Of a stretch of DNA of 64,000 nucleotides, positions 24,241 to 35,096 are shown piece after piece; the first letter of the stretch is position 1, and every line of letters starts with the position of its first letter. Position numbers and translations under genes: made by a program. This stretch comes from Babylonia areolata (Eukaryota > Mollusca > Gastropoda > Neogastropoda > Buccinidae), in the NCBI RefSeq assembly GCF_041734735.1, contig NC_134882.1:25776699-25840698 (forward strand), in the 5' to 3' direction. The notes under the pieces were generated by a model, which saw only the letters and a list, made by a program, of their open reading frames with translations, did not search any database and had not been told where the DNA came from.

Positions 24241-25129
24241 TAATATAAGTTGGAATGCAAGGCGTGCATGTGAGAAAGAACTGACAGCAGGTTAGAGTAG
24301 GTGGCAAGAAGATTGATGGATTTGGGTTGTGTAAAGGGAACCTGTACATGGTCTGCAATTTTAAATATTAAGAATTTCTAATATTTTGAAATTAGGTTTC
24401 TTATCATTTTGAAATAAATGTTTCTTAATGTACGTGAATGAGAGAGCAAGAGACCCACATCATTACTGATTCAGCATTCTGTAATATTAACACACACACA
24501 CACACACACACAAAAGAGTAAGCTGCTATGGTCCACTCTGCTAAACATACCTTCATCTTCATCCATTTTACAACTACTATTAAGTGGATAATTACTCTGC
24601 CATTTCATGGGGTTGTGTGAGGCTCATTGCTGCTATTTGTTGGCTTAATTAGCAGCTGTTACTTTTCTTTTTTTTTCACCCCAAAGGATTTGATTGCCCA
24701 ATTTGCCGCACGTCTTGGTGCATAACCGAGCCCTAAAATAATGAGTGAAATCATGAAAATAAAACATTTCTATGAAGACAGGGGAAACGGGGTGCCTGTC
24801 TACATACTCTGTCTGTCTACAGTCACCGCAGACTACGTTGCGTGGCACTTTTAACTTGAATGAATCAAGGGTGACAAATGCCATAACAGACTGGACAGTG
24901 TCTGGCAAACTCATTCCAGTCCTTGATACGGCGGGCACGCATCCGGAAGACTTTGTCTTCTCTTAAAATGTAGACAAAAATGAGTGAAAACAACTTGTCT
25001 GTAATATAATATGCCTGGCTTTCCACCAGAACTAGTTCACGCATATACATTAGGGAGAAATATGGAAGGCGAAATAATCAGTTTTCATTCTGCAAGAAGA
25101 CAGGGAAGAAATGTTAATGTTGTCAATGA
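24241..25129. other. No gene assigned; a minus-strand frame of unknown nature
   Basis: Mostly unassigned. Between about 24645 and 25050 two overlapping minus-strand frames stay open (one with DKVFRMRARRIKDWNEFARH), with ordinary, not repeat-like, composition. I cannot match them to a family. They may be a decayed repeat or chance. Confidence 0.3.
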
Positions 25130-25455
25130 TGCCGACAACGGACAAGACACACAAGCGACACTGCACTCACCAGTACTACAGCCCGGCCCCCTAGCGCCAA
25201 TGCGACTGAAGTCTGTCATATCTTGTGCTTCTGCCATATTTCATATCTGCCTTCAGCAGCAAAAACCCAAATCTAGAAGTTGTTGATCATTTACCACATA
25301 GTGATTTTCTGCCTGTCTGCTGGTCAACCAACTAAATGCCGAAACCTCACGATTTCCTAAGACGCGGAAGTCATCGGGAGTGAGTTCCCTTCCATTGCTT
25401 TTGGCTGCGCTGCAACACACGTGAAGGCATTATTCGGTTCTCGTTACATTTCATG
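25130..25455 (+). promoter_or_regulatory. EXOSC9: Likely promoter and 5' UTR region of EXOSC9
   Basis: This region directly precedes the start codon. Compared with its surroundings it has more C, G and CpG (cccggccccctagcgcc at about 25181-25198), a CCAAT box at 25197-25201 and no clear TATA box, as expected for a housekeeping promoter. The transcription start itself cannot be placed by eye. Confidence 0.35.
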
Positions 25456-25521
25456 ATGAGAGATTTTCCACTTTGTAATGTCGAGAAGGAATTTCTTCTC
25501 GGCGTTATTGCCGAAAATAAG
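25456..25521 (+). CDS. EXOSC9: EXOSC9 exon 1 (residues 1-22)
   Basis: First coding exon of the exosome subunit EXOSC9/Rrp45. It encodes MRDFPLCNVEKEFLLGVIAE then NK. The pattern M-x-x-x-PL-x-N-x-E-x-x-FLL-x-x-I-x-E-x-K fits the conserved N-terminus of animal EXOSC9, where this helix precedes the RNase PH fold. Two ATGs are adjacent (25453 and 25456); the second aligns with the start of the human protein as I remember it and is chosen. The donor is AAG|gtaatt at 25521/25522, phase 0. Intron 1 is 7.9 kb and contains a TTAA-bounded element, LINE fragments and a SINE. Confidence 0.85.
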
Positions 25522-25645
25522 GTAATTATAGTATCTGTCAGAACATGATGTCATCGTACCCACTTTTTATAAAGAAATCATGAAACTGCCCAACCTTGAG
25601 CATCGACGGAAACGCAGCGAAATGATCGACTTGTCTGTCTGTAGA

Positions 25646-26674
25646 TTAACCCTCAAAGTGCTGGATATAATAAAACATACTTACAGAAATCATGCTTAAA
25701 ACAAAGGGATAGTTTGCCTCCGCTACCTGTGCTCTGATTTGGGGCATTTGTATGCTTATCAGTAAGAATAAATAGGTAAACCTATACATTTTTGGAAAGT
25801 AGAGTGAATGAAGAATCAGATAAAAGTAAGAAAAAGGCTGTACCTTGTAAGTAGTTGGAGATATTCCACAGGATATAAACAACAAATTTTGCAAACTTGT
25901 TTTCCAAAAACGTCAACCACAATGTTTATAGGTATTTTCACATCTTTTACAGAGTCAAAATCTCAAAATTGGCATTAAACTGTGCAGAAAATGTTCTGGC
26001 TGCAGAATCATGAAATGAATATAACTGAAACAATGAAATTATAAGCACTGTATTATTTGTTTGAGACACACCCACCGACGCCACGCACGCGCACATCTAC
26101 AATACTTTATGCAATCACAGGCAAAAACATAAATAAATGTTTTCTTTTAGCTCCTGTTGCTTTCAAAAGCAGCAAGAATGCTTTAAATCAAAATAATTTC
26201 CAGTTTTCTAGCTTGATTTGGTCAAGAAATCGCAATAGACCCATGCCTAACCCACTTTACCACCCCTCCCCACCCCCATCACCCACCCCCCAGTTTTTGT
26301 GGCTGGAGACACAAAACTGAATGAACAACAAGCAAGCCAGCATGCCCAAGTGTCAAAATAACAAAGCCGTTTTCACCAGAATCCCTGTCAGCAAATGAAT
26401 CATCACTAGTGACAAGGTCACTCATTTCCTGAGCTTTGTCAACTTCAGTGTCACTCATTGTTTACAAAAAATACGAAGATCTGGACTTATAAACTTGATC
26501 AAAGTTTGTGCAAACACAAGCAGGGAGGCAGTAACACCAGAACGAGGCAGTTTTACGAAGGCTGCCGAGCATAGCTGTACGATGTCGGACCTTATGTAAA
26601 CAGAGCCACGATCGTGGCCCATCGCACTTTACCAGGAAAGCCACGATCGTGGCTCATCGCGCTCTCCGGGTTAA
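25646..26674 (-). mobile_element. TTAA-bounded, piggyBac-like non-autonomous element A
   Basis: The element is bounded by TTAA at 25646-25649 and 26671-26674, followed inward by CCC on both ends (TTAACCCTCAAAGTGC and, inverted, TTAACCCGGAGAGCGC). TTAA targets with CCC starts are the hallmark of piggyBac transposons. The right subterminal region carries the palindrome CCACGATCGTGG twice (26606-26617, 26641-26652). On the minus strand an open frame from 26458 begins MSDTEVDKAQEMSDLVTSDD, then SFADRDSGENG. Such an acidic N-terminus is typical of piggyBac transposases, so this may be an internally deleted derivative that kept only the first codons. No DDD catalytic domain is present. It lies in EXOSC9 intron 1. 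Confidence 0.6.
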
Positions 26675-26749
26675 TGTCGCAGAATCCAGATGACTGGCGT
26701 TAGTAGCGACATGGGGAGGAGGGGTGGGAGGGTGGAGGGGAACTCAGCT

Positions 26750-27490
26750 GGCCTACTGGTGGTTGGTGGTCAGCCTTTTAGTTAACAGCGTCTTGAAGCT
26801 GGCGGCCAATTCAGCGTGAACGACACTGTGTCCAGGGTGTTCCATAAAATAGTTTTTGTACTGATCCGTTTTACAGGGCTTGATAGTGAAGCACCTGTCG
26901 TTGTTTCTAATGTATGTGTCGATGACGTTACCAGACACAAATCCTGGGTCTCTGGTGGAGTGGATCAGCCTACCTGATTTTTGTGGAGTCAGAAAATTTT
27001 GAGCAGATATGGCCGGCACCAGCCCCTCAACCACCTTATAGAAGAAACACAGGCAGAGCTGTTTTCTGCAGTCTTGTAGAGTCAGAAGATCCAGCATCTT
27101 CAGTAGCCTCTGGATGCTGCCAGGTGTGTGAGAGCGGTAATCCCCACTGATGAAGCGCACTGCACCCCTCTGGACTCGTTCCAGCATGTCACTGTCTTTC
27201 TTGGCATAGGGGTCCCAGATAATGGCACTGTACTCCAGGACAGAATGAACGAGGGAGAGGTACATGCTGCGCTTGCAGCCTGTGGGAAAGTGGTGGAGGT
27301 TACGTCTCAGGAAGTTGGCTTTCTTAGTGGCCTTAGCAATGTGGTCACCCCACCTGAGGTCATGGGAGATGAGGATGCCTAGGTAGGGGTTTTGGGCACA
27401 TGCTTAAGGAGGGTGTCATTTAGGGTGTAGTGATATGAAGACTGGCTCTTGATGCTCAGGATGTAGCACTTGTGGGCTACAAGTTGATAA
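26750..27490 (-). mobile_element. LINE fragment, C-terminal part of ORF2
   Basis: On the minus strand, read from 27490 down: YLGILISHDLRWGDHI (about 27340-27390), NFLRRNLHHFPTGCKRSMY, SLVHSVLEYSAIIWDPYA (about 27205-27260), LERVQRGAVRFI, and a tail part with LQDCRKQLCLCFFYKVVEGL ending near 26753. This is the late RT/thumb region of a CR1/jockey-type LINE of the sort also common as host-independent fragments in molluscs. One frame change lies near 27265-27380. The catalytic RT boxes and endonuclease are not present. Confidence 0.75.
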
Positions 27491-28154
27491 ATCCATGGTA
27501 TTTATAAGACTCAAGAACCTCAGATTGTACACTCCAAAAGTTGGAAAGTCAGGGGGAATAGTCTAAGATTGAGTAAATATTCTTCTTCCTCTTCAGCGAC
27601 CACAATCATTGTGATTATTCTGTCACTAAAATCTCATTCAACTTAACAGAAGAAGCTCCTTTAAAGAATGAGTTGTAAACACCTAGAAAAGTTTGCCAGA
27701 TATAACGCACACTGGGCCACCCTACCCTCACTGTACATCCAGTTTGTTACACATAAGTAGCCCTTGCATGCCACTAAAAGGTTGGGGTTTTTTGTTGTTG
27801 TTTTTTGTTTGGTTGGTTTTTTTACCAACAGAATGACGAACATGCCTAACATAGTAACAACTAACAAGGCCTCAAACTTCTATTAAGTTTAAGTTTGAAA
27901 ATTACTGCTGGAAAAATATGTTTTGGTTTGTGAGGGTCCCTATTTTCCCCATGTTTAATCCAACCTTTGCCAGCTGAGAGACATTTTATTGTCAGGTGTA
28001 TCTGAATGTAATATTGCACAAAATCAGTTACCAGAATGTTTCATTGAATATTGAAAATCTGCCTAAACTTCTCATTTTTGTTAATAGTATAGATGGGCAT
28101 TTTTTTCAGATTCCTGTCAAGACATGATACAAAATAGGTACAAATGATGATCAT

Positions 28155-28692
28155 CATGATGATATATATATCTATATAGCGCCCATCCTCAATCAGAGAC
28201 TAAGCTCGAAGCACTTTACAAAAACATTTGCACAACAGGCTGCCTACCTGGGTAGAGCCAACTTACAGCTGCCATTGGGCACTTATCATTCATTTCCTGT
28301 GTTTTCAGTCAGGTTTCTGTCACACACACACACACACATACATGTAACATTTTACAAATTTATGACCTTTTTTTTTTTTTTCTTTTTCTGTTTAATTACC
28401 CTCCAACATAGGCAGCCATTCTCTGTTTTTGGGTGTTTGCATGCTGGGTATGTTCTTGTTTCTATAACTCACCAAATACTGACATCGATTACAGGATCTT
28501 TAACATACATATTTAATTTTCAGCATGTGTATACACACGAACGGGTTCAGGCACTTGCAGGTTGCGCATAGTGTATGTTGACCTGGGAGATTGGAAAAAA
28601 TCTCCACCCTTAACTCACCAGGTGCGACGGGGATCGAACTCCTGGAACCCTTAATGAGAATCCATGGCTTTGACCATTTGACCACTGGACAT
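28155..28692 (-). mobile_element. SINE family 1, near full length
   Basis: The tail is at about 28155 (ATT/GAT-rich, then ATATAGCGCCCATCCTC), a body with a CA tract and a T run (about 28320-28382), and a tRNA-like head at about 28625-28692 in which the B-box region reads GGAGTTCGATCCCC on the minus strand. It is diverged but collinear with the copy at 5490-6005. It lies in EXOSC9 intron 1. Confidence 0.8.
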
Positions 28693-28699
28693 GTCAATC

Positions 28700-29750
28700 C
28701 TGAGGATAATAGATAACTGATATGCACTGATTCGCTTTTTTCGTTAGTCCCCACCCTGATAAGGGTTTATAGTACACAATACTAAATGATATAACTTTGA
28801 ATTATAAGGCATATATATATGTAGATAAATAAAGCCATCATGATTATAATATATAATGAATACTGATATATATAAAGAAAAGAAACACACATCAAGATGT
28901 TATAGTTTTGCTGTACTGAAACTGACATTGAAAGTAATGATGCACAGGTATACTGATGGAGATGTACTTGATTTTTTCATTTATTTGCTGCACTGCATTG
29001 TTTCAGTGGCTTTATTCCCATGCCACTTATTCTGAGTTATCTGTCTCAGTCCCAGCATCAGCAGTTGAAAAGAAACCATCAATTTCAATGTTAGGTCACC
29101 AAGATGCAGCACATCAGAGAGGACCCTGCAATGCTGCTGAGTCACTTTGGTAGTGGTCATTAGTGCCTGATCTGATGTCCTTATGACACCAGCTCCTAAG
29201 CCCCCAACTGACAACAATAATAGCTTAGTTGCAGAGCCAGACTGAGTGAGCATCTCCCCCAGAGTGAAGACTGCCACCATGTCTCTCCAACAAGAGTCCC
29301 TCATGAAATTGCAGACTCCAAAGTCCTTGACAGGTCTCACCCTAAGCACAGAAAAGGAGGAACAACAAAACTGAGGGCACTATTGGAGCAGGGCATAAGG
29401 CCACAGAACATAGGACTTTTTTCACATATTGATGAGAAAGATGCTATGGACTAATGGAGGGATAAAAATATACATTATAGCAATAACAGGAGAACATTAC
29501 TATAGCACTGGAAGTGTATAGGCTAGAGAGCAGAGACAGGCTGAGGCAGAGGGGGAAAGTGAAATGAATGAAGAATTTTTTTCCTGGAGGTGGGAAAGGG
29601 GATGAACCGCACATATAATGTATAAACATACATAATGATAATAATGATACTGATGATAAGAAAAAGAATATTATTATTATTATTACTACACCTACATACA
29701 CTAACCCACACACATACAAAAATAAATGAATTCAAGAATGGATGGAAAAA
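28700..29750. other. No gene seen (intron 1)
   Basis: Unassigned intronic sequence, with an open but unrecognised minus-strand frame at about 28981-29349 and short ATT/ACACA runs near 29660-29720. Confidence 0.4.
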
Positions 29751-30283
29751 AAAAGTGTTCCAATGTATCTTTTATTTACCTGTGTGCTAGCTGAATCAGT
29801 AGCATAGGCATCACTGACTTGAAGTTGTGTACCTTGTGTAATGGAGAGAGTTACCACTCTTTACTATTTGTTAATCATATCGTCTCCTGGCCTCATTATT
29901 TGTAATTTCCAGTTGATAAGCCACAGAGGCAACCATGTATTTGTTCTGTATTGTCCATGTGTTCTGCATGGCTTATTCAGGATTAAAGGGCTATGCCAGT
30001 CTTGAATAAAAGCTAATTTGTGTTTGCACATTTCTTCTGTCTTTGCTGCTGTGTGCACATGTCAAATGATTGGTATAAGGACAGGCCCGGCACTTTCTTT
30101 GTTTTAGGAAGTGTCTGAGTTTGTTCCAATGTACCATTTTATTTACCTGTGTGCTAGCTGAATCGGTAGCATAAGCATCACTGACTTGAAGTTGAGTACC
30201 TTGTGTAATGGAGAGAGTTACCACTGTTTACTATTTGTTAATCATATCGTCTCCTGGCCTCATTATTTGTTAATTTCCATGTT
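29751..30283 (+). repeat. Direct repeat pair of about 155 bases
   Basis: The segment from gttccaatgta (about 29757) to cctcattatttgt (about 29903) occurs again at about 30122-30270 with only a few changes. The copies are 366 bases apart and both include the block with ctgtgtgctagctgaatc and atcatatcgtctcctggcct. Either a local duplication or two copies of an unnamed repeat. Confidence 0.8.
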
Positions 30284-30324
30284 ATAAGTTATGTTTTTTT
30301 AAGGTTGTTGGGCAACACTGTTGT

Positions 30325-31350
30325 TTAATTGTCTCTGGGAGGAGTTCCACTGGGAGGCACCTGAGTAAACCAAACTAGATTTAACTCTTTCACCATCATA
30401 GGTGACTTTAGTTGACTGGACAGTGCACTGCCATAAGTGACTGTCATCAACATCAAGCTGTCATGCTGATAAGACCTTTTTTTCACATTGTAACAAAGCT
30501 TGACAGCTGCAGCTAGTTTCCTCCCAATAGAACAATGACTGACCTTTGCCTCCTGACCAATTTTGAAGTGAACAAGTCCATTGTGTTCTTTTAAAATGAA
30601 CTGAAGCCTGTGACTGAGAGCATTTATATCTGAAATATTTGGCGCTGGGGAGCGTTTTTCACACTGAAACATTGCAGTGAAAGAGTTAGATAGTGCAGTC
30701 CTTGGGATTGGGATGTGGACTTTCAGAGTTTTTCCTGATGGATTTATTGGAAATCTTTTTATTAATTTTGGTGGTGCATTCCCTGTCATGATCTTGTGCA
30801 TTGTGATTCTTTGTTATACTCTAATCTACAGTCAGAATGGATCAGTTGGTGAATATTTACTTGTTCATAATCTGAGTCCAAAAGGGTAGCCTTGAGAAGT
30901 TTTGATGCATAATCTGTTGTGGACTGGATTGTGATTTAAAAAAATTCTGTGAGTGGAAGTGAAGGAAATGCTCAATTTTGGACAGTGAATATGATGATAT
31001 GTTTTCTGGGCTGTGTTTTTGCATAGGGAATTTATGTGACAATTCCAAGAGAGATCATTGTTAATTGTAACTCCCAGACATTTATGATCACTCACCTCTT
31101 CATTAAGTTCTGTCATAAGTTGGATGGACAGAAATGTAATTTAAACTGTTTTGCCTCTTTTGACTGGTTGTGCTTACTTGCTTTTTTGTATGGGGGTGAT
31201 GTGACATGTGGGTAAGTTTGGTACTTTTAATGAGGTCATCAGTACTTTCCTGTAGGCTTTTCCAAGAATGCTAATGTCAGTATGCGTTGTAATTTGATGG
31301 ATTGTTGTATCATCTGCAAAAAGTTCACACAGGGAATTTATGTGGAGAGG
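30325..31350 (-). mobile_element. CR1-like LINE fragment, interrupted by a MITE
   Basis: Read on the minus strand from 31350: SLCELFADDTTIHQI (about 31285-31330, RT active-site box intact), then HKCLGVTINNDLSWNCHIN (about 31025-31085). Next come SLCKNTAQK, and after a gap MHKIMTGNAPPKLIKRF (about 30750-30801) and KVHIPIPRTAL (about 30695-30725). The next segment is an inserted element (30381-30686), after which the LINE resumes as SSLVYSGASQWNSSQRQLNN (about 30325-30379). Several frame changes and a stop make it a dead copy. It lies in EXOSC9 intron 1. Confidence 0.75.
30381..30686. mobile_element. MITE-like insertion inside the LINE fragment
   Basis: A 306-base element with inverted ends TTAACTCTTTCACC (left) and GTGAAAGAGT (right). 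TAGAT is present immediately on both sides (30376-30380 and 30687-30691), a candidate 5-base target duplication. The surrounding LINE reading continues on either side, so the insertion is younger than the LINE. It has no coding capacity. Confidence 0.7.
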
Positions 31351-31538
31351 CAGTTAATTTAGATACTGAGAATAGCAGTTTCAGTTTCTCAAGGAGGTAT
31401 CACTGGGTTTGCATCATTTGCATAAAGAAGTATAGACATTGGTCCCAGTCAACAGATTACACAACTTTGAAGGCTTTGCAGATGATTATGCATGGTAATA
31501 ACGATGAGAAATGCATCTATCCTGTCTGATGATTGGTT

Positions 31539-32581
31539 TTAACTCATAGTTGATGACAACGACAGTGATGAAACTGACAACAATGTTTGGTGCTTTGCCC
31601 AGTCCATTCATCCGATCTGACATCAGTTTTGAGCAGGTGACAATGTCTGACAGTAAGGGTGCAATACTTTCACGAAATTTGAGAAGAGGGGCAGGAGTGA
31701 GAGTGGAGTGGTGTAAGATGAAAGGTCGAAGACCAGACAGAGGCCATGGGAAAGGGGTGCGTTCATGACCAGTCAACTGTCTTTCACAGTGTTTATCTGG
31801 CAGGAACTGGACACCATCTAATCATCCACAATTTTCAGGTAACACAGGGCTGACCGACAGTGGACGGGAATCTCATGATTTTATATTTTCACGCATTTTG
31901 TCACTGATTTGACCAACTCCTTTGTTGAGCAGACAAACCAGATGCACAGCAGACACTTTACCCACTCAAATGCAACAAGGAGAGAGAAAATATCATCAGA
32001 CAGGTTCCCCCCTCTAAAGGGAGAATACTCTTTGGTGTGAAAAAAAAAAGAAAAGAAAAAAAAAAGCTTGACTTTTCAGTTCCTGAGAACATGATTGACT
32101 TTTTATCTTGACAGAACTCTTGTTTGTCATTTTTGGTACAGTTTTTCACGTACATGTTTACAAGCTTTGTGATTGTTATCATAAACATATATAACCGGTT
32201 GTGTTTTGTTTTGTTTTGTTTTTTCTTTTACTGGTATAATTGGAATATAAGCATGTTATTTCCAGTTGTGTTTTGTTTGTTTTATTTTTAGGTGTCATTC
32301 TGTGGAGGTGGAAATATGCATTTTGGGTTCTCAAAAATCATGAATCACTTTGATATGCCTGGATAGTTATCTACCATCAAAATAAATTGGAAAAAAAGTT
32401 CAGATTCAGAAACCGTATTCATTTTCCTTCACAAAAACATTGGTTCTGTATCTTTTATAGTTTTTGTATTAAATTTTTTAAAAGATTACCCCTGAATCCC
32501 CAAAATCCAGTGGGGAGAGCACTGGCAATGGGAAGAACACTTTTTTTTTAAAACAAAGTTCCCTGGCACTGAACCGGTTAA
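31539..32581. mobile_element. Possible TTAA-bounded element C
   Basis: The right end (CCTGGCACTGAACCGGTTAA, 32562-32581) resembles the right end of element B (CCTGGCAGCGAAAGGGTTAA). A TTAA at 31539-31542 lies 1043 bases to the left, a spacing close to those of elements A and B, but its adjoining bases (CTCATAG) match poorly. Treat the left boundary as a guess. Confidence 0.3.
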
Positions 32582-33423
32582 AATGTAAACAAATGTATTG
32601 TATAAACTTAATCTACACAATCTCTCTATTGTTGCATGATAAAGCACATGCACTTATTTAGTTATTAAATAACTTATTGTATCACAGTTGCCCAGGCCCC
32701 ACCCTTCACCAGCACACATTGATATCTAGGCCCCACTCACCACATGCACATGGTACTCACAGTCACAAACACATCCTTGTAATGATGTATACCATATGTG
32801 TGTGTTGGTGTGCTGTCATTTTTATTGTTTTAATTTGTTTACCTATTTCTTTACTTTATTCATTTTATTTTACTTTGATTTAACGTTTTTCTTTCTTTTT
32901 TTCCTTCCACCCCTTTTTTTTATTTTTTTTTTATTTTTATTTTTTTACCAGCAACTAGTTGGCCTGGCCAGCACATTGAGTCTACATGTTCTTTTTGTAT
33001 TTTTTCAAGCAGATGTGGTGTTGCAAAACTTGCATTTAAATCAGTCTGTTTGCTTTGACACCTTGAAACTGAAATGGAAATGGAACTCATTATCGTAATT
33101 TAAGTAATGTGTTCAGAGTAATGAAGCAGTTTATCATTTTATGTAAATAATCATGAATAATCATCAATTGTTTTGTTTCCTGGGTGGTTTGTTGATTGTG
33201 GTAGGTCAGTGTTTTGTTGGATTGTATAAGAAGAGTTTTATAGTATGATTTACATTTAACCACTGTGACAGTTTCCCAGCTTCTACTTTGCTCTTTTTTT
33301 CTGCTTTTCATTGTTGTTGTTTTAATTATGAAGGCAGTGTTTGGAATAGTGTAGAATGGTAATGGATGACTGAATTTAAAACAGATTCTCTTATTGAAAT
33401 TTGTTTTATTCTGTTGTGGGCAG
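32582..33423. other. End of intron 1; no other feature seen
   Basis: T-rich unassigned sequence (poly-T-like stretches at about 32820-32945). The acceptor of exon 2 (ttctgttgtgggcag) ends it. Confidence 0.5.
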
Positions 33424-33518
33424 AGAGTGGATGGGCGTCAGCCAGCGGAATTCAGGCAGATTAAAATAGCCTTTGGAAAAACCTTTGGAACCTGCGAGGT
33501 TACCATTGGGAAAACAAG
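33424..33518 (+). CDS. EXOSC9: EXOSC9 exon 2 (residues 23-54)
   Basis: Encodes RVDGRQPAEFRQIKIAFGKT then FGTCEVTIGKT and the first two bases of an Arg codon. The R-x-DGR-x(5)-R motif followed by alternating strand residues and a G-x-T-R turn is the start of the RNase PH-like fold shared by all six ring subunits of the exosome. The human counterpart, from memory, is RLDGRQ...ELGKTR. Acceptor cag|AGA at 33421-33424, donor AG|gtcagg, phase 2. In EXOSC9 the fold is structural: the phosphorolytic residues of bacterial RNase PH are not conserved, and the protein helps close the ring and bind RNA or partners. Confidence 0.93.
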
Positions 33519-33914
33519 GTCAGGACACAAATAATGATAATGAAGTTTTTATTGTCTTTTGAGTTTGTAAGGAAATTTTACATTTATCCTGGTGTTGAAC
33601 ATCAGTGATTAAAGTAATCAGTTAACAATTTAAAAAAAAGTTTATGGACCTTTAAAAGTGTCAAATTGAGAAATTTAACATGGGAAGATTGCTTTGGTAA
33701 TATTCTAACAGAAATGTGATGCTTTGATGAAATTAAGAACATTGACATTGAAAGAATATGTATTTCCTATTTTATCTGAAACCAAGGAAAAAATTATCTT
33801 CATACTATACATGATAATGGCAGAATATGTATTTATTCATAAAATACATTCACCATTCTAATCCTCAACACTGTTCTTGACAGCTTTTGTCCACTTATTA
33901 TGTCCACCTTTTGG

Positions 33915-33945
<31 letters not shown>

Positions 33946-34105
33946 ATTACGGATAATGGGCAGAGAGTGGTAAAATGTCCCTGACAAACGTGTTGTCAGT
34001 CAGTGTTGGTGCATGGGTATATAAGCAGCAACAGTCTTTCATGTCTTTAAAACTTGGGGCTATAATTTTCCAAATCTGTGCTGGAGTACACCTTCCTCAA
34101 GCTGT
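33519..34105. other. First part of intron 2; no feature except a CA tract
   Basis: AT-rich intron sequence with a CA tract at about 33918-33946. A minisatellite follows. Confidence 0.5.
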
Positions 34106-34970
34106 GGCCATGTGACGTGTACTGATTGTCAGCAATTTGTGGTCATGTGACGTGTACTGATTGTCAGCAATTTGTGGTCATGTGACGTGTGCTGATTTTC
34201 AGCAATTTGTGGTCATGTGACGTGTACTGATTGTCAGCAATTTGTGGTCATGTGACGTGTGCTGATTTTCAGCAATTTGTGATCATGTGACATGTACTGA
34301 TTTTCAGCAATTTGTGGTCATGTGACTTGTACTGATTGTCAGCAATTTGTGATCATGTGACATGTACTGATTGTCAGCAGTTTGTGGTCATGTGACATGT
34401 ACTGATTGTCAGCATATTTGTGGTCATGTAACGTGTGCTGATTGTCAGCAATTTGTGGTCATGTGACGTGTACTGATTGTCAGCAATTTATGATCATGTG
34501 ACATGTACTGATTGTCAGCAGTTTGTGGTCATGTGACGTGTACTGATTGTCATCATATTTGTGGCCATGTGACGTATGCTGATTGTCAGCGTATTTGTGG
34601 TCATGTGACGTGTACTGATTATCAGCAATTTGTGATCATGTGACGTGTACTGATTGTCAGCAATTTGTGGCCATGTGACGTGTACTGATTGTCAGCGTAT
34701 TTGTGGTCATGTGACGTGTACTGATTGTCAGCGTATTTGTGGTCATGTGACGTGTACTGATTATCAGCAATTTGTGATCATGTGACGTGTACTGATTGTC
34801 AGCGTATTTGTGGTCATGTGACGTGTACTGATTATCAGCAATTTGTGATCATGTGACGTGTACTGATTGTCAGCAATTTGTGATCATGTGACGTGTACTG
34901 ATTGTCAGCATATTTGTGATCATGTGACATGTGCTGATTGTCAGCAATTTGTGATCATGTGACATGCTAA
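34106..34970 (+). repeat. Intron 2 minisatellite, 35-bp unit, about 24 copies
   Basis: The unit is about 35 bases and holds GTGGTCATGTGACGTGTACT followed by GATTGTCAGCAATTT, with variants GATCATGTGAC and CAGCGTATTT. It ends 6 bases before the acceptor of exon 3, and the branch-point-like tgctaac used by that acceptor appears to derive from the unit's last copy. Each unit carries a TACTGAT-x3-CAG stretch and a GTCATGTGAC E-box. Confidence 0.95.
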
Positions 34971-34976
34971 CTGCAG

Positions 34977-35096
34977 GGTGCTGGCCCATGTGTCAGGGGA
35001 GATCAGCTGTCCCAAGGCCCGGCGGCCAAATGAGGGTGTTCTCCATGTCAATGTGGACATGAGCCCAATGGGACATCCCACATTTGAAGCGGGCAG
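34977..35096 (+). CDS. EXOSC9: EXOSC9 exon 3 (residues 54-94)
   Basis: Completes the split Arg codon and encodes VLAHVSGEISCPKARRPNEG, then VLHVNVDMSPMGHPTFEAG and two bases of the next Arg. It corresponds to human VLGQVSCELVSPKLNRATEG...MAAPAFEPGR: the V-L-x-x-V-S-x-E strand and the P-F/T-FE-x-GR end are kept. Acceptor gctaactgcag|G (branch-point-like CTAAC only 4 bases before the CAG, no polypyrimidine tract). Donor AG|gtgagt, phase 2. The acceptor abuts a 35-bp tandem array. Confidence 0.93.

Noticed and set aside
34106-34970. CRISPR-like repeat array
   Set aside because: The units are contiguous tandem repeats without unique spacers, in a eukaryotic intron.
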